A DNA stretch of 41,029 nucleotides from Rhodoferax sp. (GTDB lineage Bacteria; Pseudomonadota; Gammaproteobacteria; Burkholderiales; Burkholderiaceae_C): NCBI GenBank assembly GCA_009693325.1, contig SHXM01000006.1:1-41029 (forward strand). The letters are read 5' to 3'. The position numbers and the translations under genes are program-made. Positions 1 through 8,225 of the stretch are shown piece by piece; positions within the stretch are counted from its first letter, which is position 1, and every line of letters begins with the position of its first letter. Below the pieces are notes generated by a model. The model searched no databases. It had not been told where the DNA came from and saw nothing but the letters and a program-made list of their open reading frames with translations.

Positions 1-1
1 C

Positions 2-55
2 GTGGCCGACAACGGTGTTATCCATGTCATTGACAGCGTGATCATGCCCAAATAA
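2..55 (+). CDS. Fasciclin-domain protein, C-terminal end only (partial)
   Basis: The first 18 codons of the window, read from base 2, end at a TAA and encode a tail of the form NGVIHVIDSVIMPK. This is the typical last strand of a fasciclin (FAS1) domain, where NG-V/I-hydrophobic-V-I-D-x-V/I-L/M-x-P closes the fold. FAS1 proteins are secreted or surface adhesion-type proteins. Only the end of the gene is present, so its length, signal peptide and number of domains cannot be judged. The identification rests on about 17 residues. Confidence 0.6.
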   Translation: MADNGVIHVIDSVIMPK

Positions 56-437
56 GGCGACTGACAATCCGCTGGCTGGTTTGTTGTTGGGGGCTTTGAT
101 GGCCACGAGTGCTGTATTGGCCATCAAAGAACCCAAACATGCCGTTCTGAACCAGTAGGCTGGGTTGGAACTGCGTCAACAAGCCCCACTCATCGTTCCA
201 AAACCTGGGTGGATGGAGATGTCGACACCGTCTTAGACAGGGGTTTCGGCCGATCCGCAGTTCTTTGCGCTGCGACTGCTCAGCGGATCGGCCATCTGCC
301 AAGCGTCAATTATCATGACGCTCGTGGCAACTGACCAGTCAGTATTGAACCGATGGTGTTTGGGTAGGTGGGAGGGACGTCCCTGCTCAACACACCTGTG
401 CGCCGGTGACGTGGGCTTTTCTGCAAGCAGCACTTGA
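56..437. other. Gene-poor stretch with two inverted repeats
   Basis: No convincing protein is seen on either strand between the fasciclin tail and the antitoxin remnant. Besides the 94-129 hairpin, there is a perfect 11-bp inverted repeat, GGCCGATCCGC at 248-258 and GCGGATCGGCC at 283-293, with a 24-base loop. The open frames here have no recognisable domain. The stretch looks like decayed or accessory DNA next to the antitoxin relic. Confidence 0.4.
94..129. terminator. 12-bp perfect hairpin downstream of the fasciclin gene
   Basis: CTTTGATGGCCA at 94-105 is exactly complementary to TGGCCATCAAAG at 118-129, with a 12-base loop. It begins 38 bases after the fasciclin stop codon, where a transcript end is expected. 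There is no T-run directly after it on either strand, so it may be an RNA-stabilising stem rather than a classical rho-independent terminator. Confidence 0.4.
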
Positions 438-737
438 CTGCCCGAATTCGGCTGGACCCAGGCCCAGCTGGCCCATTGTCTTATGGCCAGTCGACCAACG
501 GTTTCTCATTCACTGCATGAAGAGAAGGCCGTTAACGCTGAAATGGCAATCCGCATTTCCAGCGCCTTGGGCTTTACGCCTAAGAGTTGGCTCCGCACGC
601 AACAGGCCATAGATTTATGGGATGCGGGCATCAAGTTCAAGAAAATCGGGCGCTTGCGTCATTCGTTCGACCTTAGTTTGTTGAACTTGCCAGCTTATTT
701 TTTACCCAAACCCAAGCGCGCTGCGCCTTCAACGTAG
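438..737 (+). pseudogene. HigA-like (XRE family) antitoxin remnant
   Basis: From 438 the frame reads as a helix-turn-helix of the HigA/VapI antitoxin family. It has GWTQAQLAHCLM (turn helices), SRPTVSHSLHEEKAVNAEMA (recognition helix and the NAEMA/SPEMA-like motif), then ISSALGFTPKSWLRTQQ and AIDLWDA, matching the family's SKALGTSPEFWLNLQAAYDLW region. A stop at 435-437 lies just before the first helix, and the only in-frame ATG (483) is inside the HTH, so the N-terminus is gone. The typical G in the 'LNGK' turn is replaced. No HigB toxin is present upstream. The 3' end overlaps the end of the opposite-strand receptor gene, so the last residues are probably read-through. I infer a dead fragment of a toxin-antitoxin module. 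Confidence 0.6.
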
Positions 738-1645
738 AGGGCGATGCGTTCTTTCATGAAAGCGTCCATCTGCTCGACGCCGATGTTGACCAACTCAAAG
801 CCATTGGCGGCGGCCTTTTCTTTCATTTCGGGGTCGTTGTTCAGGTTAGCCCACAAGTCAGACAGGCGTTTTCTCACCTCGGGCGGAGTCGCCTTGGGAA
901 CGCCAATGCCGCGGTAGGCACCGTCGACCCAGTTCACGCCGAGTTCTTTGAAAGTTGGCACCTCTGGCATCAAAGGGTGGCGGGCGTCCATGGCGATGGC
1001 CAAGGGGCGCACACGAGTTTTGTTGCCCAGAGCGAAGGATGCGTAACTCATCGCACCATCGATTTGTGCGCCGAGCACGGCCGTGGCCATGTCACCGGTG
1101 CCCTTGAACGGCACATAAATGGTAGTTACGCCAAATGCCGCATTCAAGCGCTCATGCGCTGCATGGTTAGCCGAATTCAATCCAGAGCCACCCAGCGAGA
1201 GTTTGCCAGGATCTTTTTTGGCAGCGGCCAAAAAATCAGCAAAGTTCTTGATCGGGCTTGACGCGGGCACCACCAGCAGATCAGGCGTGTAATGAAACCA
1301 AAAAACTGGTGAGATGTCGGCGGTTTTGTATTGCACCTGTCCCTCGATGGGCTGGAACACAATATGCGGCAAATTGATTCCCACGATATTGTTGCCATCA
1401 GCCGGCAGCCCATTGATTTGGCTCCACATCAAGGCGCCGCCTGCGCCGGCCTTGTACTGCACCACGGTATCAATGGCGCCACACTTTTTCTTCAATACGC
1501 CCTGCTGATGTCGAGCTGACAAATCAGACTCACCCCCTGGCGGAAAGGCCTGCCAGTACTGCAGGTTTTTCTCCGGGCAGATTTGAGCCAAGCAAAGCGC
1601 CGGGAAAAGCGCCAGCAGGCAGATCTTCATCAGTGTGTTGCGCAT
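695..1645 (-). CDS. Tripartite tricarboxylate transporter (Bug/TctC family) substrate-binding protein
   Basis: A 316-residue periplasmic receptor of the Bug family, which binds carboxylates for TTT uptake systems or signalling. The ATG at 1645 is preceded by a strong AAGGAG ribosome site, and an N-terminal signal peptide (RNTLMKICLLALFPALCLA, then Q) follows. Family marks are the PPGGESD loop near residue 35, the YKAGAGGA segment that shapes the ligand pocket, HYTPDLLVVPASSP, and the late PEVPTFKELG motif seen in nearly all Bug proteins. Two early cysteines (in QIC and KKKCG) could form a disulfide, which is not usual in the family. No TctA/TctB membrane genes are nearby, as is normal for the many orphan Bug receptors of Burkholderiales. 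The ligand cannot be predicted. Confidence 0.9.
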   Translation of the reverse strand: MRNTLMKICLLALFPALCLAQICPEKNLQYWQAFPPGGESDLSARHQQGVLKKKCGAIDTVVQYKAGAGGALMWSQINGLPADGNNIVGINLPHIVFQPIEGQVQYKTADISPVFWFHYTPDLLVVPASSPIKNFADFLAAAKKDPGKLSLGGSGLNSANHAAHERLNAAFGVTTIYVPFKGTGDMATAVLGAQIDGAMSYASFALGNKTRVRPLAIAMDARHPLMPEVPTFKELGVNWVDGAYRGIGVPKATPPEVRKRLSDLWANLNNDPEMKEKAAANGFELVNIGVEQMDAFMKERIALYVEGAARLGLGKK

Positions 1646-1945
1646 GTTTGTCTCCTTGTAGTTTTGAAAATTCAATGTCGTCCGCAAAAGCAGACGCCAG
1701 GCCGGCTTGGCGCTGTGCGGGCAAAGCCAGGTGCGACTTGATTCTCTCCGAAGTACGAGATTCGCCATCGAGCGGCGATTTTTCGGTGTGCTACAGTGCA
1801 TTTTCGGGAGAGAAAATGAGTGCTTTTCAACAGGCTTTGGGAGGCGCTAGGCCAGCGGTGGTGTCACCGATACCTGGCTGCCCTGGGCCTTGGTTGATGC
1901 CAGGCTAAACACCAAAAGTACAGGGTAACAGACAGCTCCAACACC
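1646..1945. other. Divergent intergenic region between receptor gene and pilC
   Basis: This 300-base region must hold the promoters for the leftward receptor gene and the rightward pilC operon. TTCTCTCC at 1742-1749 pairs exactly with GGAGAGAA at 1807-1814. Inside it is a smaller stem, TCGCC (1762-1766) with GGCGA (774-778 of the same kilobase, i.e. 1774-1778), followed by five Ts. A 30-codon frame starts at ATG 1816 behind GGGAGAGAAA and ends at 1908; it could be a leader peptide but resembles nothing known to me. No clear sigma-70 boxes were identified. Confidence 0.35.
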
Positions 1946-3139
1946 ATGCCTGAGATTGTTTTCGAGTGGGAAGGCCTGGACCAACAAGGTCGGCTGGTGC
2001 GCGGCGAGGCCCGGGCCGCCGGCGACCTGCAGGTGCGTGCAAGCCTGCGCCGTCAAGGCATCACTGTCAACCGAGTTAAAAAACAAGCCATCCGCGCCGG
2101 TCGGCCAATTCGCGGAAAAGACATCGCGATTTTCACCCGGCAGTTCGCCACCCTGATGGCCGCTGGGGTGCCACTGCTCCAGGCCTTTGACATTTTGAGC
2201 CGTAGCAGCCCCAAGCCCGCCCTGAGCCGCTTGCTCAGCGCCATTCGAAACGACCTCGCAACCGGCACAACACTGCAGGCTGCATTCAGGAAGCAGCCGC
2301 TTTATTTTGACAAGTTGTATTGCAATTTGGTCGCGGCTGGCGAATCTGCCGGCATTCTGGATCAGCTGCTCGGCCGCTTGGCCTCGTACCTGGAAAAAAC
2401 CGAGGCCATGAAGTCAAAAATCAAGTCGGCCCTGATGTATCCGAGCACGGTGCTGCTGGTGGCTTTTTTGGTGTCTGCCGCCCTGATGGTGTTTGTAGTT
2501 CCATCTTTCAAGCAGGTGTTTGCCAGTTTTGATGCCGAATTGCCCGGGCCGACGCTGCTGGTGATGGCCATCAGTGACCTGCTGGTGCGCTACGGTTGGC
2601 TGATTTTGGCGGCGCTGGTGGGTAGCGCCTGGCTGCTGCTGCGCGCCCTGCAGCGCAGCGAGCCTATGCAAGTGCGGCTGGACCAAATGTTGCTCGCATT
2701 GCCTATTTTTGGCATGTTGGTACAAAAATCCTGTGTCGCCCGCTGGGCGCGCACGCTGTCGGCCATGTTTGCCGCGGGCGTGCCGCTGGTTGAGGCGCTC
2801 GACTCAGTCGGTGGCGCCTGTGGCAATGCGGTTTACGCCTCGGCAACCCAAAAAATCAGGCGCGAAATTTCTACCGGCCAGGGCCTCAGCGCCGCCATGG
2901 CCAATGCCAAAGTGTTTCCGGCCATGCTGCTCCAAATGTGCGCCATCGGCGAGGAGTCTGGCGCCATCGACAGCATGCTGGGCAAAGCGGCTGACGTTTA
3001 CGAGGCCGAGGTGGACGATATGCTGTCTGGCCTTGCGAGTTTGATTGAGCCCGTCATCATTGTCCTGCTGGGCCTGGTGATTGGCAGCATCGTGGTGGCC
3101 ATGTACCTGCCAATTTTTAGATTAGGCCAGGTGGTGTGA
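1946..3139 (+). CDS. pilC: Type IV pilus inner-membrane platform protein PilC
   Basis: A 397-residue GspF/PilC-family protein, the inner-membrane platform on which the PilB and PilT motors act during pilus assembly and retraction. The N-terminus has the FEWEGLDQQGRLVRGE strand typical of PilC, and two T2SSF domains follow (about residues 68-190 and 270-390). Each contains the F..LATL..AGVPL..A pattern (IFTRQFATLMAAGVPLLQ; ARTLSAMFAAGVPLVEALD). Membrane segments are near 170-190, 215-235 and 370-390. Length is close to the usual ~405. The start at 1946 lacks a strong ribosome site, so a slightly different start is possible. pilB and pilA, often adjacent, are not in the window. Its TGA overlaps the ATG of pilD. 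Confidence 0.93.
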   Translation: MPEIVFEWEGLDQQGRLVRGEARAAGDLQVRASLRRQGITVNRVKKQAIRAGRPIRGKDIAIFTRQFATLMAAGVPLLQAFDILSRSSPKPALSRLLSAIRNDLATGTTLQAAFRKQPLYFDKLYCNLVAAGESAGILDQLLGRLASYLEKTEAMKSKIKSALMYPSTVLLVAFLVSAALMVFVVPSFKQVFASFDAELPGPTLLVMAISDLLVRYGWLILAALVGSAWLLLRALQRSEPMQVRLDQMLLALPIFGMLVQKSCVARWARTLSAMFAAGVPLVEALDSVGGACGNAVYASATQKIRREISTGQGLSAAMANAKVFPAMLLQMCAIGEESGAIDSMLGKAADVYEAEVDDMLSGLASLIEPVIIVLLGLVIGSIVVAMYLPIFRLGQVV

Positions 3140-3981
3140 TGCTGGTGTCAAGTGGTTTTGATGCGGCGCTGATGGCGGTGCTGGGCCTGTGCGTGGGCAG
3201 TTTTCTGAATGTTGTTATCTATCGCCTGCCGCTGATGCTGCAAGCGCAGTGGCAGACCGACTGCGATGAGCTGTGTGGCGAATCGGCTGCTCCGGGCGAG
3301 CCCTTCAACCTGAGCGTGCCGCGCTCGCGCTGCCCCAAGTGTGGCCACCTGATCGCATGGCATGAAAACATTCCCCTGCTGAGTTATATTTTTCTGCGCG
3401 GCAAGTGCTCGGCCTGCGCCGCCCCCATACCGCTGCGCTATGCGGTCGTGGAGATGGCCACCGCACTGATGTTTCTTTACTGTGCTGTGCAGTGGGGCAT
3501 CAGCCCGACCGCGCTGGCCTGGAGCAGTTTTTGCGCCTGCCTGTTGGCGCTGGCATTGATCGATTGGGACAGCACCCTGCTGCCCGACGACCTCACCCTG
3601 CCCCTGCTGTGGGCCGGTCTGCTGGCCGCCGTACTGCATTGGACGCAGGTGGCACTTGCCGATGCGGTTTGGGGCGCCGCGGCGGGCTACACCTCTTTGT
3701 GGCTGGTGTACTGGGTCTTCAAACTGTTCACCGGCAAGGAGGGTATGGGCTATGGCGACTTCAAACTTTTTGCCGCACTTGGTGCCTGGTTTGGCTGGCA
3801 GGCCCTGATCCCCATGATTTTGATGGCATCGGCGCTGGGGGCGGTGGTGGGTATTGGGCTCAAGCTCAAGCAGGGTGAGGGGCCTGGCGGGCAGATCCCA
3901 TTTGGTCTTTTTTTGGCCAGTGCCGGCCTGACAGCCCTGTTGGTCGGGCCGTCGGCCATGCTGCGTGCTGTGGGGCTGTAG
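3139..3981 (+). CDS. pilD: Prepilin leader peptidase / N-methyltransferase PilD
   Basis: A 280-residue A24-family aspartic peptidase of the inner membrane that cleaves and N-methylates type IV prepilins and type II pseudopilins. The N-terminal domain carries two zinc-binding pairs, CPKC (65-68) and CSAC (90-93). The two catalytic aspartates are in LIDWDSTLLPDDLTLP (about 142-144) and the GYGDFK motif (207). About seven membrane helices are visible. The ATG at 3139 shares its A with the pilC stop (TGATG), which suggests translational coupling; a GTG one codon earlier is an alternative. All signature residues are present. Confidence 0.95.
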   Translation: MLVSSGFDAALMAVLGLCVGSFLNVVIYRLPLMLQAQWQTDCDELCGESAAPGEPFNLSVPRSRCPKCGHLIAWHENIPLLSYIFLRGKCSACAAPIPLRYAVVEMATALMFLYCAVQWGISPTALAWSSFCACLLALALIDWDSTLLPDDLTLPLLWAGLLAAVLHWTQVALADAVWGAAAGYTSLWLVYWVFKLFTGKEGMGYGDFKLFAALGAWFGWQALIPMILMASALGAVVGIGLKLKQGEGPGGQIPFGLFLASAGLTALLVGPSAMLRAVGL

Positions 3982-3984
3982 GCG

Positions 3985-4602
3985 ATGGCACAGTTGCTGC
4001 GTCTTGGACTGACCGGTGGCATTGGCTGCGGTAAATCCACCGTCGCCGGTATGCTGATCGAGTTGGGCGCAACGCTGGTCGATGCCGACGCCATCTCCAG
4101 GCAACTCACGGCGCCGGGCGGTCTGGCACTGCCTGCCATCGCTCGGCAATTCGGGCCCGAGTTCATCACTTCCGAGGGGGCTTTGGACCGCCAGCGTATG
4201 CGGGCACTGGCTTACCAGGACAGCTTGGCGCGTAACCGGCTCGAGGCCATCATCCATCCCATGGTTGGCCAACACATGGAGTCACAGGTGCAGCAGGCCC
4301 AGCGCGCTGGGGCCACTTGCATCGTGTTTGACATACCGCTGCTGGTGGAGTCGGCTCGCTGGCGTAAAACCTTGCACCGGGTGCTGGTGGTTGACTGTCT
4401 GGCCGAGCAGCAATGCGAGCGGGTCATGGCACGCAGTGCCCTGTCGCGGACCGAGGTCGAGGACATCATCAAGGCCCAGGCCAGTCGGTCCCAGCGCCTG
4501 GCAGCAGCAGACCTGGTGATCTTCAACGGCCAGATCAGCCTGGCGCAACTTCGGCTGGAGGTGAGGCAAGTCGCCAGCGGCTTGGGGCTATCATGCGGGT
4601 AG
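3985..4602 (+). CDS. coaE: Dephospho-CoA kinase
   Basis: A 205-residue P-loop kinase that phosphorylates the ribose 3'-hydroxyl of dephospho-CoA in the last step of coenzyme A synthesis. The Walker A motif GLTGGIGCGKST is at residues 8-19, followed by the DADAISRQL segment that binds substrate and the VFDIPLLVES motif typical of CoaE. The ATG is four bases after the pilD stop codon, so the gene is part of the pilC-pilD run; pilD-coaE-zapD-yacG is a common order in beta- and gammaproteobacteria. Length is normal. Confidence 0.95.
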   Translation: MAQLLRLGLTGGIGCGKSTVAGMLIELGATLVDADAISRQLTAPGGLALPAIARQFGPEFITSEGALDRQRMRALAYQDSLARNRLEAIIHPMVGQHMESQVQQAQRAGATCIVFDIPLLVESARWRKTLHRVLVVDCLAEQQCERVMARSALSRTEVEDIIKAQASRSQRLAAADLVIFNGQISLAQLRLEVRQVASGLGLSCG

Positions 4603-4627
4603 TTTTTTGGCTGAAGACCTTTTGCGC

Positions 4628-5383
4628 GTGATCCTGTACGAATACCCCCTCAACGAGCGCATCCGCACCTACCTGCGGCTAGAGCATCTGTTTGGCCACC
4701 TGCTGAGTCTGGTGGCGCGAGAGTCAGCCATGGACCACCACTTTGCACTGGTCACTTTGTTTGAGATTTTGGATGTTGGCACTCGGGCCGATCTCAAGTC
4801 CGAGATCATGAAAGACCTGGACCGGCAAAAAACCCACTTTGAGGCTTATCGCGGTAACCCGGCCATTGCCGAGGGTGCGCTAGACCAGTTGATTGGCGAC
4901 CTGAGCGGCCGCTTCGATGAACTCAACCAACTGACAGGTAAAGCCGGCCACGCCCTGACTGAAAACGACTGGCTGATGAGTATTCGCAGCCGAATCAGCA
5001 TCCCCGGGGGCACCTGCGAGTTTGATCTGCCGGCCTACTACGCGTGGCAGTTCCAGCCGCCCGCCCGGCGCCAGCATGATCTGTCAAAGTGGATTACCGG
5101 CCTGATGCCGGTCTCGCACGCGATTGCATTGTTGCTCAAACTGCTGCGTGATTCCGGCGCACCACAAAAAGTGATGGCCAATGCGGGACAGTTTCAGCAA
5201 AGCCTGCCGCAAGGCCGCGCCTTTCAATTGCTTCGGCTCGCGCTCGACCCCGCGCTAGGCCTGATTCCGGAGATCAGCGCCAACCGCCTGTTGGTTTCAG
5301 TCCGCCTGATGCAGCAGGGGCCAGAAGACAAGCCGCACCTCAGCAGCGCCGATGCCAGCTTTGAGCTCGCCCTGTGCGCATGA
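4628..5383 (+). CDS. zapD: Cell division protein ZapD
   Basis: A roughly 251-residue cytoplasmic protein of the ZapD (DUF1342/YacF) family, which bundles FtsZ filaments at the division ring. The conserved opening ILYEYPLNERIRTYLRLEHL and the later IPGGTCEFDLPAYYAW segment are family marks. No ATG is available. I chose GTG 4628 because relatives begin with MILYEYP or MIVYEYP, but TTG at 4607 or 4622 would add seven or two residues. Its stop codon overlaps the yacG start (ATGA). Its place between coaE and yacG fits the family's conserved neighbourhood. Confidence 0.9.
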   Translation: MILYEYPLNERIRTYLRLEHLFGHLLSLVARESAMDHHFALVTLFEILDVGTRADLKSEIMKDLDRQKTHFEAYRGNPAIAEGALDQLIGDLSGRFDELNQLTGKAGHALTENDWLMSIRSRISIPGGTCEFDLPAYYAWQFQPPARRQHDLSKWITGLMPVSHAIALLLKLLRDSGAPQKVMANAGQFQQSLPQGRAFQLLRLALDPALGLIPEISANRLLVSVRLMQQGPEDKPHLSSADASFELALCA

Positions 5384-5595
5384 GCGATCAGCCACAGCCA
5401 CCGCAGCTCAGGCCGATGCGGGTCGTCTGCCCAGGCTGCGGCGGCACCAGTTTGTATGCCAGCAGCAACCCGTTTCGCCCGTTTTGCAACGAGCGCTGCA
5501 AAAACCTGGATCTCGGCGCCTGGGCCAGCGAACACTTTCGCATGCCGCAGGCAAGCGCGCCCGAAGATCAGCACCTAGACCAGCCTCAAGCTTGA
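5380..5595 (+). CDS. yacG: DNA gyrase inhibitor YacG (zinc-binding)
   Basis: A 71-residue zinc protein. Relatives bind the GyrB subunit and inhibit DNA gyrase. The four zinc ligands are in VCPGCGG and FCNERCK, and the diagnostic sequence NPFRPFCNERCKNLDLGAWA is intact, followed by SEHFRMP. The ATG overlaps the zapD TGA (ATGA), indicating coupling. A GTG two codons upstream is possible but less likely. It is the last gene of the pilC operon and faces the NUDIX gene 15 bases away. Confidence 0.92.
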   Translation: MSDQPQPPQLRPMRVVCPGCGGTSLYASSNPFRPFCNERCKNLDLGAWASEHFRMPQASAPEDQHLDQPQA

Positions 5596-5610
5596 ACCGC
5601 CAACACCGGC

Positions 5611-6093
5611 TTATTCTCGGCGCAGGGTATGCGTGGCTGCAGCAAAACCCCGCTCCTGAGCCAGCCACTGCAACACGGGTAAGGCGCCCGGCAACAGCGG
5701 CTGCACCTGCACCGGCAGTCGCTGCCAGCAAAATTGCTGGGCTTCGCGCATGTGCAGTTCGCCGCGCCAGCGCGAAACCTTACAAAAATTAAGCCTTACC
5801 AGGGCGTGCGGGTAATCCACCAATTCGCTGTGCCAGGGCATCACAGCCAGGGTAGTGATGCCGATCTCTTCTTGCAACTCCCGCTGCAAGGCCTGCAGCA
5901 CCGACTCCCCGGCCTCGAGCTTGCCGCCAGGGAACTCCCAGTAGCCAGCGTAAACTTTTGCAGCCGGGCGTGAGGTGAGCAAAAAATCGCCGTCGGCTCG
6001 AATCAATATGCCCACTGCGACCTCCACCACAGGCCGCTGTGCGCCGCCCTCGCGCGCTACTCCAGCATCGGCTACCAGCGGCGAGCCGTTCAT
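5611..6093 (-). CDS. NUDIX hydrolase, MutT-like 8-oxo-dGTP diphosphatase
   Basis: A 160-residue NUDIX enzyme. The complete NUDIX box (GGKLEAGES...RELQEEIGI) is at about residues 56-78, preceded by AGYWEFPGG, the MutT-type context that points to removal of oxidised dGTP. The start at 6093 is set by an ATGA overlap with the end of the upstream ATPase gene; an open frame continues upstream but lies inside that gene. It is the last gene of the leftward secA-argJ-ATPase run. Exact substrate is inferred from similarity; other small NUDIX hydrolases share these motifs. Confidence 0.88.
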   Translation of the reverse strand: MNGSPLVADAGVAREGGAQRPVVEVAVGILIRADGDFLLTSRPAAKVYAGYWEFPGGKLEAGESVLQALQRELQEEIGITTLAVMPWHSELVDYPHALVRLNFCKVSRWRGELHMREAQQFCWQRLPVQVQPLLPGALPVLQWLAQERGFAAATHTLRRE

Positions 6094-6968
6094 TCGATGT
6101 CGGTGTGGCTGCCAGCGTAATCGCGGGCAAACTGATAGGCCACCCGACCACTGCGCGAGGCGCGCTCCAGCGCCCACACCAAAGCCTCAGGGCGGGCGGC
6201 CTCGATCGCCACCGGCGCAACACCAAACCAGGCCAGCCACTGCGCCACGATGGTCAGGTACTCGGCCTGCGTGAACGGGTAAAAACTGACCCACAGGCCA
6301 AAGCGCTCGGAGAGCGATATTTTTTCTTCTACGCCCTCGCCGGGGTGCACCTCACCGTCCTCGGTGTGGGTGTAGCTGAGATTTTCCTTCATGTATTCAG
6401 GCAGCAGATGGCGCCGATTGCTGGTGGCGTAGATCAGCACATTGGCCGAGGTGGCAGACACCGAACCATCCAGAATCGATTTCAGGGCTTTGTAGCCAGG
6501 CTCGCCATCGTCGAAGCTCAGGTCGTCGCAAAACACCATGAATTTCTCTGGGCGATCAGACACCACATCCACAATGTCGGGCAAATCAGTCAGGTCGGCT
6601 TTGTCGACCTCGATCAGGCGCAGGCCCTGGTTGGCATACTCATTCAGGCAGGCCCGGATCAGGGAGGATTTGCCGGTGCCACGCGCGCCGGTCAGCAGCA
6701 CATTGTTGGCCGATCGGCCGTCGACAAACTGCCGCGTATTGCGTTGTATTTTGTATTTTTGGGGGTCGATTTCTTTCAGGTCAGCCAGGCGCATGGCGTC
6801 CAAATGGCGCACCGGCTCAAGCACGCCATGGCCGCTGCTGCGCTTGCGGTAGCGCCAGGCTACAGCGGCCGTCCAATCGGGCGCTGCCAGGGCCCGCGGT
6901 AACACCGCTTCAATCCGGTCTATCAGCTGCTCGGCGCGCATCAGCAACTGCTCAAACTGCTGGCTCAT
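6090..6968 (-). CDS. DUF815-type AAA+ ATPase
   Basis: A 292-residue cytoplasmic P-loop ATPase of the DUF815 family, found next to argJ and mutT in many betaproteobacteria; its cellular role is not established. Walker A (GARGTGKSS) is at about residues 94-102 and Walker B ([12 protein letters not shown]) at about 143-154. A sensor-1-like YATSNRRHL follows, then the SLSERFGLW region and the [11 protein letters not shown] segment typical of the family. It overlaps argJ by four bases upstream and the NUDIX gene by four downstream (both ATGA), so the three are almost certainly translated from one message. Confidence 0.9.
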   Translation of the reverse strand: MSQQFEQLLMRAEQLIDRIEAVLPRALAAPDWTAAVAWRYRKRSSGHGVLEPVRHLDAMRLADLKEIDPQKYKIQRNTRQFVDGRSANNVLLTGARGTGKSSLIRACLNEYANQGLRLIEVDKADLTDLPDIVDVVSDRPEKFMVFCDDLSFDDGEPGYKALKSILDGSVSATSANVLIYATSNRRHLLPEYMKENLSYTHTEDGEVHPGEGVEEKISLSERFGLWVSFYPFTQAEYLTIVAQWLAWFGVAPVAIEAARPEALVWALERASRSGRVAYQFARDYAGSHTDIE

Positions 6969-8194
6969 GAACGGTAATCCGCGTTGATGGTGACATAGTC
7001 GTGGCTCAGGTCACAGGTCCAAACCCGATCGGCGGCCGCGCCGCGGCCCAGCAGCACCCGCACGGTGATCTCCGACTGCTGCATCACCCTTTGCCCGTGC
7101 TCTTCGCGGTACAGCGGATGGCGACCGCCCTGAGTGGCCACATGAACATCGTCCAGGTAGAGGTCAATGCCCGATTGCTCGAGGTCCTCAATACCGGCAT
7201 AGCCCACTGCGGCCAAAATTCGACCCAAATTGGGGTCGCTGGCAAAGAAAGCGGTTTTGACCAGCGGCGAGTGGGCGATGGCGTAGGCCGCCAAGCGGCA
7301 CTCGGCACGGGTACGCCCGCCCTCAACCGCCACCGTGATGAACTTGGTGGCGCCCTCCCCGTCTCGCACAATCGCCTGCGCGAGTTTTTGCGCCACCCCC
7401 AGCATGGCGGCCAGCAGGGCCTGACCGTCTGCGCTGTCAAGCGAATCAATCTGGGCATGGCCCGCCCGGTTGCTGGCGATCACCAGCAAAGAATCGTTGG
7501 TAGAGGTGTCTCCATCGACCGTGACCCGGTTGAAGGAACCCTCGGCCAGCGCCAACGCCAAGGCCTGCATGATGGCCGGGCTGACGCAAGCGTCGGTGGC
7601 GATAAAGCCCAACATCGTGGCCATGTTGGGCCGGATCATGCCCGCACCTTTGCTCACACCAGTGACGCTGACTTGGCAGCCAGCGATCTCGAGTTGCACG
7701 CCAAAGGCCTTGGCCACGGTGTCGGTGGTCATGATGGCCTCGCTCAGGCGCAACCAGTTGTCCTCTCGGGCATCGGCCAGTGCCGCGTCCAGGCCAGCTT
7801 CGATGCGGTCGTTGGGCAGCGGCTCCATGATGACGCCGGTGGAAAACGGCAGGATTTGCTGCACCTTCAGTCCCAGCTTGTCCGCCAGCGCAGCACAGGT
7901 GCTCAGGGCACGCGCCCGGCCGTCCGCCCCGGTACCGGCATTGGCATTGCCGGTATTGATCAGCAGCGCCCGTACCCCGTCTGCGCCGGCCAAATGCTCT
8001 CGGCAAATTTGCACCGGCGCCGCACAAAACCGGTTTTGCGTGAAAACGCCCGCCACCGAGGTCCCGGGGTCGAGCAGCACAAGGCTCAGGTCCTTGCGAT
8101 TGGCTTTGCGAATACCAGCCTCAGTAACGCCCAGGCGCACCCCGGCAATAGGGTAAAGCTGAGCGGGCACAGGTGCTGAAAGTTGAACCGGCAT
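6965..8194 (-). CDS. argJ: Bifunctional glutamate N-acetyltransferase / amino-acid acetyltransferase
   Basis: A 409-residue ArgJ, which recycles the acetyl group from N-acetylornithine to glutamate and can also make N-acetylglutamate, in arginine synthesis. The precursor self-cleaves between Ala192 and Thr193 in MATMLGF, and the new N-terminal threonine is the nucleophile. Other marks are [10 protein letters not shown], the oxyanion loop [18 protein letters not shown] and DGDTSTNDS. The ATG at 8194 has a GAGGG ribosome site eight bases upstream; the reading frame extends further but into secA. Stop overlaps the next gene's start (ATGA). Confidence 0.96.
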   Translation of the reverse strand: MPVQLSAPVPAQLYPIAGVRLGVTEAGIRKANRKDLSLVLLDPGTSVAGVFTQNRFCAAPVQICREHLAGADGVRALLINTGNANAGTGADGRARALSTCAALADKLGLKVQQILPFSTGVIMEPLPNDRIEAGLDAALADAREDNWLRLSEAIMTTDTVAKAFGVQLEIAGCQVSVTGVSKGAGMIRPNMATMLGFIATDACVSPAIMQALALALAEGSFNRVTVDGDTSTNDSLLVIASNRAGHAQIDSLDSADGQALLAAMLGVAQKLAQAIVRDGEGATKFITVAVEGGRTRAECRLAAYAIAHSPLVKTAFFASDPNLGRILAAVGYAGIEDLEQSGIDLYLDDVHVATQGGRHPLYREEHGQRVMQQSEITVRVLLGRGAAADRVWTCDLSHDYVTINADYRS

Positions 8195-8225
8195 GGGGCG
8201 ACCCTCAATGGTGAAAATGCAGTCC

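Noticed and set aside
695-1645. The two TTT receptors as a recent gene duplication
   Set aside because: The 695-1645 and 16710-17699 proteins share only family-level motifs and differ in signal peptide and pocket loops.
3148-4275. Long minus-strand open frame (375 codons) opposite pilD and coaE
   Set aside because: It is Gln/His/Arg-rich and without any domain, as expected for the antisense of GC-rich genes; pilD and coaE on the plus strand have all their motifs.
7001-8179. Plus-strand 392-codon frame opposite argJ
   Set aside because: His/Gln/Arg-rich antisense of argJ with no motif.
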